Source: Paenibacillus ihumii
GTDB lineage: Bacteria; Bacillota; Bacilli; Paenibacillales; Paenibacillaceae
Direction of reading: 5' to 3'
Length of the DNA stretch: 64,000 nt
NCBI RefSeq assembly: GCF_001403875.1
Contig: NZ_LN884295.1
Coordinates: forward strand, 124,001-188,000
The notes beneath the pieces are model-generated. The model saw only the letters and a program-made list of their open reading frames with translations, was not told where the DNA came from and ran no database searches. The position numbers and the translations under genes were made by a program. Positions 27,559-37,389 of the stretch are shown piece after piece. Position 1 is the first letter of the stretch. Every line of letters starts with the position of its first letter.

Positions 27559-29160
27559 TTACTGTTTGTAGAACTCATCGTATGCCGCCATTTTGCCTTC
27601 CATGACAGCTGTTCCGCCCATAGCCATGTATTCTCCAACTTTCTGTTGGTAGACCTTATCGAATTGATCCGGTTTAGCCGTCACAATCTTGGCCAGCATT
27701 TCCTTTTCGAAATCCTCCAGGATTTTGGCATATTTGATCTCGGCATCGACCGGAATGTCTACCCGAGGCAAGGTATACCCGTCGTTATTACCCGCTTGGA
27801 TACTTTTAACGGTGAAATCTTTGAAATTGGCGTCAAAGGCGTTGGCTTCGATGTTTTTGTTCGAGTCTTCCGTTGAAATGTATTTACCGTTGAGAATAAT
27901 GCAGTAATCATAGTAGTTGTACAGCAGGTTTTGGGCTTCCGGCGTATCCAGCAGGACAGGCAGTCCGTCTGCAGTCATCTCGTACGATTTGCCTTCCTCT
28001 CCGTTTTGAAGTACCAGAATATTTTCAGGATCCGCCATCCAATTCAGGTACTTGATCGCTGCAACCGCATTTTTGCTCGTAGCCGGAACCATTATATAGG
28101 CACCGTTTGGTTCATAAACGGGCTTCGGATGTTTCCCATCAGGTGTAGAGAAAGGATCGATGGCCTCAAGCACAGCGTCTGGATTATTCGCTTTCAAGTT
28201 GGCATAGTAGCCGTTATAGACCGGTTCGTTTGTATTTGGCGTGCCTGCGCCTGCAATGCTGTTGACGACTTGCTGGGCGAAAGCTTGGCTGAAGTCATCG
28301 CTGAGCGCGAAGTCCGGATCGATTAGTCCCTCATTGTACATCTGGTTTAACAGCTGGTAGCCTTCCTTACTACCCGGCTGCAGCCATCTTGGAACCGCAT
28401 ACAAATCTTTGTCGGTAATTTCGTCCCACTTCCAGAAGGAATTCACCAAAGGCATCATATGGAACACATCGATATAACCGTAAGGAATCACTTTGCCTCC
28501 CGTATTGCCCGGATCCTTCTCTTTAAAGGCACGCATCGTGTTTACAAATTCCTCTGTCGTTTGAGGGATCGGCAGATTTAATTGATCCAGCCAGTCCTTG
28601 CGGATAAAAGTTGTCGTTTGAGCCTGAATTACGCGAAGCGCGGGGATGACATATTGTTTCCCTTCAAAGACGCCGTAAGGCAAGGATGGTTCCAATACTT
28701 TCTTCAGATTGGGGCCATGCTCATCAATGAGTGGGCCTAAATCGGTCAGACCGCCGCTTTTCACATAGTTCTGTACGGTCGGCTTGTTATACGTGAACAC
28801 AATATCCGGTGCGGAGCCCGATGCCATCAGTACGTTCAGCTTATCCACTTCTTCCGCGCGCGGAACCGTAACAAACTCTACGTCAATGTTGTTGGGGTCG
28901 CCGAAATTCTTCTGAATGTACTGCGTCATAAAGTTATTCGTAATTGGCGGTTCGCCAGCCGGCGTATTGTTTCTGTCGAACAGTTCTACGGTGAGCTTAA
29001 TCCGTTCCCCTTTAGCTTCCTTGGACGGATCGGCGGCACTACTGCCATTCCCTTCTTGGCTTGCTCCATCTCCCCCGCTGCCGCAACCTGCCAACACCAA
29101 TGTCATACTCATGACCAAAGCCAGCAGAGCAAACAGGGGTGAGCGATATGGGTTTCGCAT
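27559..29160 (-). CDS. Sugar-binding lipoprotein (LplA-like)
   Basis: Lipoprotein of 533 residues with lipobox LAGC (Cys26) and a Gly/Ser linker. The binding domain includes MTQYIQKNFGDPNN, VTVPRAEEVDKLNVLMASG and a C-terminal EYMAMGG. It is closely similar along its length to the binding protein at 31346-32938 (same spacing of motifs, 530 residues). Encoded directly after the LplC-like permease, so it serves that importer. Confidence 0.9.
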   Translation of the reverse strand: MRNPYRSPLFALLALVMSMTLVLAGCGSGGDGASQEGNGSSAADPSKEAKGERIKLTVELFDRNNTPAGEPPITNNFMTQYIQKNFGDPNNIDVEFVTVPRAEEVDKLNVLMASGSAPDIVFTYNKPTVQNYVKSGGLTDLGPLIDEHGPNLKKVLEPSLPYGVFEGKQYVIPALRVIQAQTTTFIRKDWLDQLNLPIPQTTEEFVNTMRAFKEKDPGNTGGKVIPYGYIDVFHMMPLVNSFWKWDEITDKDLYAVPRWLQPGSKEGYQLLNQMYNEGLIDPDFALSDDFSQAFAQQVVNSIAGAGTPNTNEPVYNGYYANLKANNPDAVLEAIDPFSTPDGKHPKPVYEPNGAYIMVPATSKNAVAAIKYLNWMADPENILVLQNGEEGKSYEMTADGLPVLLDTPEAQNLLYNYYDYCIILNGKYISTEDSNKNIEANAFDANFKDFTVKSIQAGNNDGYTLPRVDIPVDAEIKYAKILEDFEKEMLAKIVTAKPDQFDKVYQQKVGEYMAMGGTAVMEGKMAAYDEFYKQ

Positions 29161-29265
29161 GCTATTGCCTCCCTTTTCATTGTTTATATATAGTGACCTT
29201 CAGGGCAGCCGTCGCTAGACTTCTGCCGAAGAGCAGCTATTCAATTCATTCCGGCCTTAGCAGGG

Positions 29266-30138
29266 CTATCCCTTGACAGCCCCTGTAAGCATCCCGGAAA
29301 TAAAATACTTCTGCAGCCAAGGATAGACCAGCAAAATCGGCAAGGTGGCAAACATAATACTGGCCGACTGGATGCCTTGCGGAATCGGGGTCGCTGCGTT
29401 GAAGCCTTCCTGCGCCGTAGCATCGTTCACTTGGCTATTGATCACCATCTGATAAAGCTTTAACTGGAGCGGGTAAAAGTCTTTGTCACTGATATAGAAC
29501 AAAGCATCCTGGAACATATTCCATCGATCCACGGCGGAATATAATCCAATGGTTGCCAGAATCGGCAGCTGCAGCGGAAGGACGATCCGAAGCAGGAATC
29601 GAAAATGACCGCAGCCGTCAATCCAGGCTGAGTCCTCCAGCTCATTGGGCATTCCGGTAAAAGAAGTCCTCATAATAATCAACAAAAAGGCGTTGATCAT
29701 CAGCGGGAGAATGAGCGACATAGGTGAATCCAACAGTCTCAGTTCCTTTATAAGCAAGTAATTGGGGATAATCCCTGGGTTGAAGAACATCGTGACGATA
29801 ATTAGGCCAAACATAATATTTCTGCCTTTAAAATTTCTGCGGCTTAAAGCGTAGGCCGCCATGATGGTCATCGCCAAAGCGACTGCCGTATATGTGGCGA
29901 CCAGGATGACCGTAATAACAAGAGAACGCATCATGGATGCATTTCCGAAGACCGCGGAATAGGAATGAAAGTTCCATTCCACGGGCCATAGGAACACTTC
30001 ACCCGACATAATAGCCCTGTTGCCGCTGAAGGATAAGGCAAAGATATGGATCATCGGCACGACGCAAAATAATGAAAAAATGCCAATAAGCACGATGATG
30101 ACGATATCAATGACTTTTTCAAAAGAATTCCTGATCAC
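29266..30138 (-). CDS. Sugar ABC transporter permease (LplC/YtcP type)
   Basis: CUT1 permease of 290 residues with six membrane segments, EAA loop DSAWIDGCGHFRFLLRIVLPLQLP and C-terminal YFISGMLTGAVKG. GTG start with GGGAGGGACGTAC in front. Thirteen bases after the LplB-like gene. Confidence 0.9.
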   Translation of the reverse strand: MIRNSFEKVIDIVIIVLIGIFSLFCVVPMIHIFALSFSGNRAIMSGEVFLWPVEWNFHSYSAVFGNASMMRSLVITVILVATYTAVALAMTIMAAYALSRRNFKGRNIMFGLIIVTMFFNPGIIPNYLLIKELRLLDSPMSLILPLMINAFLLIIMRTSFTGMPNELEDSAWIDGCGHFRFLLRIVLPLQLPILATIGLYSAVDRWNMFQDALFYISDKDFYPLQLKLYQMVINSQVNDATAQEGFNAATPIPQGIQSASIMFATLPILLVYPWLQKYFISGMLTGAVKG

Positions 30139-30151
30139 GTACGTCCCTCCC

Positions 30152-31099
30152 TTAGAAGATTCCTTGATTGTTGACTTTTCTGGAAATCAGTTCAGCCGTA
30201 AGCAGCAGGACCAGCCCGACGACCGACTGGAATAATCCAACGGCAGCCGCAAGCGCAAATTGCGCGGACTGGATGCCGACCGTGTATACATAAGTGCTAA
30301 TGACCTGGGCTACATCCATCACATACCCGTTCTGCAAAGCATAAGGCTGTTCAAAGCTGATGTCCGCCATGCGCCCGATTTGGATAATGAACAACACGAC
30401 AATGGTCGGTTTAATCCCGGGAAGCGCAATATGCCAAATCTTTCTCATTCGGCTGGCTCCGTCCACTTCTGCAGCTTCGTACAATTCCTTATTAATTCCT
30501 GTAAGCGCTGCCAAATATAAAATCGTTCCCCATCCTGCATAATGCCACACTCCGGCTCCCGTATAAGTTAGAATCCACATGATCGTATTCTCGAGAAACG
30601 GAATGGGCTGTCCGCCAAGACTTTTTATAAATTCATTCACGCTGCCCGTGTGGGTAGCCAGCAATTGAATAGCCATCCCGCCGACAATGACCCAGGAGAT
30701 AAAGTGAGGCAAATACAAGAGAGTTTGGCTCAAGCGCTTATACCAGTTAATGCGCAGCTCATTAAGCATAAGCGCCAAGATGATCGGAATCGGGAATGTC
30801 AGCAAAGAAATCACATTTAACATTAAAGTATTGCGAAGCGCTTTATAAAACTGCGGCATCGCGAAGATCTCCCGAAAGACGTCTAGTCCAACCCACTCGC
30901 TCGCCCATATGCCTTTAAAAATGTTGTAGTCCTTAAAAGCGACCACGACCCCCAGCATGGGGATGTACTTGAATGTAATAAAGAATGTCATGGGCAATAC
31001 CATCAGGAGATACAACGGCCATTGCCGTTTAAAGCCGGTTATGGCATTCCGTCGTTTGACGGGAAGTTCTGTACCTGACCGGCGCATCTCTGTTTGCAT
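30152..31099 (-). CDS. Sugar ABC transporter permease (LplB/YteP type)
   Basis: CUT1 permease of 315 residues with EAA loop EAAEVDGASRMRKIWHIALPGIKP. I chose the second ATG (31099): AAAGG is nine bases away, while the first ATG touches it. Heads the LplB-LplC-LplA-Gfo-Gfo operon. Confidence 0.88.
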   Translation of the reverse strand: MQTEMRRSGTELPVKRRNAITGFKRQWPLYLLMVLPMTFFITFKYIPMLGVVVAFKDYNIFKGIWASEWVGLDVFREIFAMPQFYKALRNTLMLNVISLLTFPIPIILALMLNELRINWYKRLSQTLLYLPHFISWVIVGGMAIQLLATHTGSVNEFIKSLGGQPIPFLENTIMWILTYTGAGVWHYAGWGTILYLAALTGINKELYEAAEVDGASRMRKIWHIALPGIKPTIVVLFIIQIGRMADISFEQPYALQNGYVMDVAQVISTYVYTVGIQSAQFALAAAVGLFQSVVGLVLLLTAELISRKVNNQGIF

Positions 31100-31279
31100 A
31101 GGCGTCATCCTTTCCGCTGAAGTCTGTTGTTTGCTTGGAGCTAACTATACAACAGAGAATTTCCCCTGCGAAATTCTCAATTATTTTGGGGCACACACCT
31201 TTTTTTGCGGCCCATTCACCTTTTTTATATGCCTATCTATTTTTTGTCATGGCAGACCAGCTGCCGAAATTTCAGGCAC

Positions 31280-31339
31280 AAAAAAAGAAGCGCCTCGAGA
31301 GAATGCATGCGTCATGCATATCCCCAAAGACAGCTTCTT
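31280..31339 (-). terminator. Terminator between the two binding-protein units
   Basis: AAGAAGC (31285-31291) pairs with GCTTCTT (31333-31339), with an inner ATGCATG-CGT-CATGCAT stem. On the minus strand CTTTTTTTG follows, so the upstream binding protein is largely transcribed apart from the permeases. The rest of 31100-31279 probably holds the permease promoter. Confidence 0.7.
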
Positions 31340-31345
31340 CATTAC

Positions 31346-32938
31346 TTATTTATGATCCTGATAAGCGCGGTGTTTCTCCTCCTGGACCTGCCTTCCCCCC
31401 ATCAGCATATACTCTGCTACTTCCTGGTCGTATACGGTATCGAAATCCTCCGGGTTCGCCGTAAGAACCTTCACAAAGATTTCATCATTCTTATCATTCA
31501 GGATGGCTGAATATCTGATTTCAGACGGCAGGATCGTTGGGATCTGCGGAGTCGCAATCCCATCGTTCATTCCGTACTCCACGCTCTGGAGCGCAAAGGC
31601 TTCAAACCTGGGAATCGAAGCGTTGGCTTTCAGATTCAACTGTTCGTCCGTGCTGCTGACATATTTGCCATTAAGAATGATGCAATAATCGAAGTAATTA
31701 AATAGCAGGGTGTTCGCCTCTTCATTCTCCAGCGCAACTGGCAATCCGTTCTCCATTTCGTAGGTTACCCCCTCAATCCCGTTCTGAAGGGTAATATAAT
31801 TTTCCGGCTGCGCCATCCAATTCAAATACTTGATCGCTGCCTCGGCGTTACGGCTCGTTTTTGGGACCATAATGTACATACCCGTCTTTTCCAATATCGG
31901 CTTTGTTTTTTTGCCATTCGCATGGGTGAAGGGATCAATGGGAGTCAGTAACGCGTTTGGATCGTTTTTCTGCAACTCGGCCAAATACCCCATATACACA
32001 GGTTCAATCGTATTGGGAGTAGCGGCGCCAACGCGGCCGTTCACCAGATCCTTCTGAAATTGCTGGGCATACCTGTCGAGGTGGAAATCAGGATCGATCA
32101 GACCTTCATGATACAGCCGGTTCAGAAGTTTGAACGCATCTTTGTTCCCCGGCATTATCCATCCTGGATCGGCGTATAAATCCTCCTCGGTGATGCGGTT
32201 CCAATCCCAAAACGAGTATTGCAATGGCGCTATATGGTAGTAATCGATATGTCCATAGGGATAAATGGTTTCCCCGTATTTCTCCAGCCTGATCTTCTTG
32301 AACGCTTTTAAGGCTTGGTAAAACTGCTCTGTCGTTGCAGGCAGAGGCAGCTCCGCTTCCCTGAGCCAGTCTTCGCGGATCAGGGTCGTGCTTCGGGCCG
32401 TAAGCACCCGTTTAGCCGGAATCGCGAATTGCATTCCATTTAAGCGTCCATAGCTTAAGATTTCCTCCCCCAGGACAGCTTTCAGGTCTTGGCCGTACTG
32501 GTCCAGCAAAGGAGAAAGATCGGTCAATTTACCTTGAGTGACAAAGTTATAGACCGTAGGAAGATCGTACGTAAACACGATATCCGGGGCTTGATTCGCA
32601 GCCATAAGCACTTGCAGTCTCCCCACTTCTTCAGCCCTGGGTATCGTGATGAATTCAACCTTGATTCGTTCTGGATCTCCAAAGTGCTTTTGAATATACT
32701 GCGTAATATAATTGTCCGTAATCGAGTTTGCTCCAGCAGGTTTGTTATTACGTTCGAACAGTTCGATTCTTAACGTTGTCCAACGATCAGTCGAAGCGAA
32801 TTCGTCGGACCCGAGGCGTTCTCTGGCGCCCTCAGCGTGGCCTGATTTATTCGATCCCGCAAGGCCGTTACAGCCCATCATAAATGACAAGATGGCGGTA
32901 ACCACCATGATTGAAGTTAAAGACCGCAAAAACGGCAT
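31346..32938 (-). CDS. Sugar-binding lipoprotein, paralogue
   Basis: LplA-like lipoprotein of 530 residues, lipobox MMGC (Cys23). ITQYIQKHFGDPER and ITIPRAEEVGRLQVLMAAN match the 27559-29160 protein motif for motif. It lies between the AraC-type membrane regulator and the permease genes, behind its own ribosome binding site (GGAGGAGGGGGCTCC) and followed by a terminator, so it may be a sensor-side or alternative-ligand receptor. Confidence 0.88.
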   Translation of the reverse strand: MPFLRSLTSIMVVTAILSFMMGCNGLAGSNKSGHAEGARERLGSDEFASTDRWTTLRIELFERNNKPAGANSITDNYITQYIQKHFGDPERIKVEFITIPRAEEVGRLQVLMAANQAPDIVFTYDLPTVYNFVTQGKLTDLSPLLDQYGQDLKAVLGEEILSYGRLNGMQFAIPAKRVLTARSTTLIREDWLREAELPLPATTEQFYQALKAFKKIRLEKYGETIYPYGHIDYYHIAPLQYSFWDWNRITEEDLYADPGWIMPGNKDAFKLLNRLYHEGLIDPDFHLDRYAQQFQKDLVNGRVGAATPNTIEPVYMGYLAELQKNDPNALLTPIDPFTHANGKKTKPILEKTGMYIMVPKTSRNAEAAIKYLNWMAQPENYITLQNGIEGVTYEMENGLPVALENEEANTLLFNYFDYCIILNGKYVSSTDEQLNLKANASIPRFEAFALQSVEYGMNDGIATPQIPTILPSEIRYSAILNDKNDEIFVKVLTANPEDFDTVYDQEVAEYMLMGGRQVQEEKHRAYQDHK

Positions 32939-32979
32939 GGAGCCCCCTCCTCCTCCTCCTCGATGGTTAAAACTGAGTT

Positions 32980-35193
32980 CTATATGGTGCGGTACATATT
33001 GCGAAACTCCCCTGGGGGAACATCTTGAAGCTTCTTGAAAGCCCGATAAAATGAATTCACATTCTGGTAACCGATTTGTTCGGCAATCGATTGAATCGAA
33101 TCCTCTGTTTCTATTAATAGCCGTTTGGCCTGCTGCATTCTGATCTTTAACACATAATCAACGAATTTTTCGCCCAGTTCCTCTTTAAATAACAGGCTAA
33201 GAGCGCTTGGCTGGAGTTTGAAAATATCGCTTACCCGAGCCAGCGACAGATCCGGATCGGCAAAATGCGCGTCAATATAGCCTTTGGCTTGCATCGCAAT
33301 GCTGTGATGTCTTCTAGCCTGCCGGTCCTCATCCACACAAGCCTCGAACATCGCCATGATGCCCATGAACTGATATTCGAACTCATCCAGCGTTTCTGCC
33401 GTTTCGTTCAGGTGGGCAAACCGATGCTGAAAATCCTGCTTCCAAATTTGTTGAATGTTCGCTGATAATGCCTTAACCGCCTGATCCATCCGCTTGGCAA
33501 AAATATTTACAAGCCCAGTCATGTCTTGCTTCATAAACCGCATCTTTCTTAATTCCGTGAAAATCTGCGTCAATTTCTCCCGCCAATCGCTCTCGTTCAT
33601 TCGGAAGGATTGAACCGCCTGATCCAGAGCTTGCAGGTAAACGTAATTGTCCAGGCTCAATTTGCCGGCGCTCTTACGATTATCAATGATCGTATTCGTT
33701 CCGAAAATCATTTTCAGTTCAACGTTGTCGTGCGCATTGCGGTAAGAATCCGCGACGGTTTCGATGGAATCGGAATCGGCGCCCACCCCAATCGTTATCG
33801 TAAGCTCCAGATGCTGATTGATCCATTTTTGGAATTCCTCCGCGTAGGCTGACGTCGTTTTGCTGCTGCGTGGATCGGCTGCAATATGCTGAATGACAAA
33901 AGCGATTCTATGCGGTTCCATCCAGACATCCCAAACAAATGAATGATGGTTTTGCCCTAGGTCGCGAAAGGCGCTCTCGATAATAAATTTAAGCAAATGC
34001 TGATCCTTGACCTTGTATTTGTCCGTAAAGCCAGAATAATGATCAATTTCCACCACGATAACCCCTAGCCGGTCATACGTATCAGGCAGGCTCAAATCCG
34101 CAAGCTTCTGCTTGAATTCTTCGTCCGTTAAATACAGATGGCCCGCCAACAAGTCGCGAAAAAGACGCTGCTGCCGCAGTAAACAATCTTCCTTATGCAA
34201 ATTCTCATAATCCAGAGACCTCTTAAGCAGATGATCCAATGCCATTTCTATAAAAGTGAACTCATTATTCGCCCCCTTGATGCCTAGCTCCTCACTTTTT
34301 CGGTTCGAAAACTGGCCTACCTTTTCCATAATGGAATGAATCGGCTTGTAGTGCATATGCGTTACGATGGTAAAGCCGACCAATGCCAATAAAATGATAA
34401 AGATTAGAATAAACATCCATACACTAGAGAAGAGAGACAAAATGTTATAACCGCTATCATATACCCCCTGGGAAACAAACCTCCAGCCCGTATAATCAGA
34501 TTGAACCATAATCATGTCCGCCCCGTTGTCCAAAGCCGCTGGGGCATTATCATCGCCTTCTAATAACACTGAATTGGAATCGCTTTCATTTAACGAGTTA
34601 AGATAGTCCATAAAAGATCGCTGGTACACATTTACGACAAAGGCACCACGTACTTCATCCCCCGTATAGGCGAACTTCACAAGCGAGACAACCTTCTGCT
34701 TGTCTTCGTCAAAAGCCGCATAGGCGAATAAGCGCGGGTCATGCCAGTCCGTCGACTCTTTCTTGTCATAGTTAAACATTAAAAATTCACGATCGCCAAA
34801 AGAGTCCAGCGCATACGAGCCAAGGTCCGAAATAATCCGCTGCTCGTCCTCATTGTACATATAGATTGTATTGGAAAAAGGCAGGGCTAGACTTAATTCG
34901 ATAATTTTCTTCTGCAGCATGAAATCATCTACAGCATGCTTGGGCCGATCGGAAAAATACTCCTGGATATCATTATCCATTAATAATTTGCTGACTACAT
35001 TGCGTTCAATTAACATCAAATTGGCGTCTAGATTAAAGACCATACGATCCAAGATCGCGTTGTTGGTCTCCTTGTACTTCTTCTCGGAGGCATTATTCAA
35101 TACCAGGAAAATAATAAAGATCATCGAGGAAATGATGACGAAGAGAATCGGAGCATATGAAAGTATCGTTCGATAATACCAGTTCATTTTCAT
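32980..35193 (-). CDS. Membrane-bound AraC-family regulator
   Basis: One-component sensor-regulator of 737 residues: membrane segment (~12-32), extracellular dCache-like sensor (~35-250), second segment (~255-277), a cytoplasmic region with YDRLGVIVVEIDHYSGF (diverged GGDEF-like), and a C-terminal AraC domain (~635-737; LARVSDIFKLQPSALSLLFKEELG and IQSIAEQIGYQNVNSFYRAFKK). This architecture is common beside Paenibacillus sugar importers. It most likely activates the adjacent binding-protein and permease genes. Confidence 0.88.
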   Translation of the reverse strand: MKMNWYYRTILSYAPILFVIISSMIFIIFLVLNNASEKKYKETNNAILDRMVFNLDANLMLIERNVVSKLLMDNDIQEYFSDRPKHAVDDFMLQKKIIELSLALPFSNTIYMYNEDEQRIISDLGSYALDSFGDREFLMFNYDKKESTDWHDPRLFAYAAFDEDKQKVVSLVKFAYTGDEVRGAFVVNVYQRSFMDYLNSLNESDSNSVLLEGDDNAPAALDNGADMIMVQSDYTGWRFVSQGVYDSGYNILSLFSSVWMFILIFIILLALVGFTIVTHMHYKPIHSIMEKVGQFSNRKSEELGIKGANNEFTFIEMALDHLLKRSLDYENLHKEDCLLRQQRLFRDLLAGHLYLTDEEFKQKLADLSLPDTYDRLGVIVVEIDHYSGFTDKYKVKDQHLLKFIIESAFRDLGQNHHSFVWDVWMEPHRIAFVIQHIAADPRSSKTTSAYAEEFQKWINQHLELTITIGVGADSDSIETVADSYRNAHDNVELKMIFGTNTIIDNRKSAGKLSLDNYVYLQALDQAVQSFRMNESDWREKLTQIFTELRKMRFMKQDMTGLVNIFAKRMDQAVKALSANIQQIWKQDFQHRFAHLNETAETLDEFEYQFMGIMAMFEACVDEDRQARRHHSIAMQAKGYIDAHFADPDLSLARVSDIFKLQPSALSLLFKEELGEKFVDYVLKIRMQQAKRLLIETEDSIQSIAEQIGYQNVNSFYRAFKKLQDVPPGEFRNMYRTI

Positions 35194-35398
35194 AGAGCCA
35201 ATCTCCCCAAAAGCAGTTTCATAGATTATAAGAGGAAAACATCTGTATTGTTAATTCACATTTTATTTGGGGTTATCCTTTTTTATGCCTGGGGCCATAT
35301 ATTCGACATGAAGACCTGTCCGCCCTGCAATATTTTAAATTTGAGTGAACTATGAAGGTAATGCTTTTTTAAAAGGCGTACAAGGTATTTTCAGCTTT

Positions 35399-35443
35399 AA
35401 AAGAGCTGAAGCAAGTATATTTATATACTAACTTCAGCTCTTT
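35399..35443 (-). terminator. Terminator after the third importer
   Basis: AAAGAGCTGAAG (35400-35411) pairs with CTTCAGCTCTTT (35432-35443) with an inner AGTATAT/ATATACT stem. It lies in the 305-bp gap 35194-35498, whose left part should carry the promoter of the AraC-type regulator. Confidence 0.7.
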
Positions 35444-35498
35444 AATTACAATCCGTGAACAAATTGTAAAAATATCCCCAAACTGCAACTTGAAAGAG

Positions 35499-36353
35499 TT
35501 ATTCCTTGACGCCTCCCAACGCCACGCCCGCGATAATATATCGGGATAACAGGAAGTAAACCACAAACAGCGGTAACGCTGTTAAGGCCAGCCCCAGGTA
35601 GATCGAACCGAACTCCGTCTTGTAAATATCACCGCGAAGCAAACTTACCATGATCGGCATCGTATACATCTCTTTCTTGGTTAGCAAAATCATGGGCATA
35701 AACAGGTTGTTCCAGTTGGCCACAAAGGCAAAAATGGCCTGTGTCGCCACAGCCGGCACCATGAGCGGCAGGATGATTCGGTTGAATGTTTTAAATTCAC
35801 CGGAACCGTCCACGCGCGCTGCTTCCACAATTTCTACCGACAGTGTTGCCAGAAGGTATTGGCGCATGAAGAAGACCACAGCCGGCGCGGCTATCGCAGG
35901 CAGTATCAGCGGAAGGAAATTGTTCGTCCAATGCAGTTTATACATGAACTGATAGAATCCGATCGCGCTTGCCTGGGAAGGTATCATCATTACGCACAGG
36001 ATAAAGGTAAAGAATGCGTTGCGCAGCTTCCAATGATAAGTCACGAGCCCATAGGCCGCCAAAGATGAGAAATAAACCGTTAAGATGGTTGCCGAACTGG
36101 AGATGATGAACGAATTCAGGAATCCTTGAATGGGATCAAAGCTCTTGTCGAGCAGTACTTGCAAGTTGCTCATAAAATGAGTAGAAGGAAGCAGCGAAAG
36201 ACCGCTTTGAATTTCCGCTGTAGAGCGTGTAGCATTTACAAACATGATCCAGAACGGAAAGATGCTGAGGATCGCCAGCAGAATACAGACGATATAGATA
36301 ATTGCCCTGCTAATCCTGAGTCCGACGATTCCTCTCCCCTGAGCTTTTTCCAT
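35499..36353 (-). CDS. Sugar ABC transporter permease (MalG/AraQ type)
   Basis: CUT1 permease of 284 residues, six membrane segments, EAA loop EAARVDGSGEFKTFNRIILPLMVP and C-terminal YIIAGVALGGVKE. Preceded by AGAGGTGTAATAC. Last gene of a binding protein-MalF-MalG operon distinct in sequence type from the Lpl-like system upstream. Confidence 0.9.
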   Translation of the reverse strand: MEKAQGRGIVGLRISRAIIYIVCILLAILSIFPFWIMFVNATRSTAEIQSGLSLLPSTHFMSNLQVLLDKSFDPIQGFLNSFIISSSATILTVYFSSLAAYGLVTYHWKLRNAFFTFILCVMMIPSQASAIGFYQFMYKLHWTNNFLPLILPAIAAPAVVFFMRQYLLATLSVEIVEAARVDGSGEFKTFNRIILPLMVPAVATQAIFAFVANWNNLFMPMILLTKKEMYTMPIMVSLLRGDIYKTEFGSIYLGLALTALPLFVVYFLLSRYIIAGVALGGVKE

Positions 36354-36356
36354 GTA

Positions 36357-37328
36357 TTACACCTCTCTCTCAACTGCTGCACGGGCAGACTTTCTATATT
36401 GCTTTTCCGCTTTCTTCAATTTTGCCGCATCGCGGTCGCGCATTAAGTAGAATAGCAATCCAGACAAGATCGCCGCGATCACAAACAGGATCATGCTTGC
36501 CGCCGCAGCCCGGTTATACAAATAGCTGCCCTTGAACGCTTGCCCATAGATGAACATAGTTGTGGTAAGCGTGGAGTCGTCTGGTCCACCCGCAAGGAAC
36601 AGCTGCGGAATATCGAACATCGTTAACCCGCCGACCATTGATGTAATTAGCGTGAACAGCAATATGGTCCGCAGACTAGGCAATGTAATGCGGAAGAAGG
36701 TTTGAAACCCGCTCGCGCCGTCAATGGCCGCGGACTCGAATAGAGCGGGATTTATGCCCATAACCCCGGCGATAAGGATGATCATCGTGTTGCCGTACCA
36801 CATCCAGAACTGGATGAACGACACGATACCGCGCGCTGTCGTCTTATCCTGGAGGAAGAAGATCGGAGCGTCAGCCCATCCCAGCATCTGGAACAGACTG
36901 TTCATGGGACCCACCGGATAGGCGAACATAGAGCTAAAAAGTACGGCGATCGTACTCGCAGTGATAATATTAGGCATGTAGAACAGAACCTTGAACACGC
37001 CTTGTCCCTTTATATTAAGACGCTGATTTGTGAACCACGCCGTGAGCAAAAGCGCGAGAACGATCTGAGGAACAAAGTTAACAATCCAGAGCAGCCCCGT
37101 GTTTAGCAGGGACTTCCTGAACGAGGGATTATCAAAGATAAGATCTTTGAAGTTCTGAAATGGATTGTCGAGAATATGGATTGGCTTAGGCACTAAACCC
37201 TTCATATCTGTGAACCCAATGACTGCAGTATATAAAATGGGATATAACGAGAAAATCAGAAACGCAAGCACAAACGGAAAGGTAAAAAAATAGCCATATC
37301 TCGAATAATTGACCACCTTGCGGCGCAT
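36357..37328 (-). CDS. Sugar ABC transporter permease (MalF/UgpA type)
   Basis: CUT1 permease of 323 residues with EAA loop ESAAIDGASGFQTFFRITLPSLRT. A basic C-terminal tail (DRDAAKLKKAEKQYRK) extends beyond the last membrane segment. Three bases separate it from the next gene. Confidence 0.9.
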   Translation of the reverse strand: MRRKVVNYSRYGYFFTFPFVLAFLIFSLYPILYTAVIGFTDMKGLVPKPIHILDNPFQNFKDLIFDNPSFRKSLLNTGLLWIVNFVPQIVLALLLTAWFTNQRLNIKGQGVFKVLFYMPNIITASTIAVLFSSMFAYPVGPMNSLFQMLGWADAPIFFLQDKTTARGIVSFIQFWMWYGNTMIILIAGVMGINPALFESAAIDGASGFQTFFRITLPSLRTILLFTLITSMVGGLTMFDIPQLFLAGGPDDSTLTTTMFIYGQAFKGSYLYNRAAAASMILFVIAAILSGLLFYLMRDRDAAKLKKAEKQYRKSARAAVEREV

Positions 37329-37389
37329 GCTCTCACCTCACTTGTTGATATGAAAGGGCGGGGAAACTCCCCGCCCCTTCCGCTCCTTC

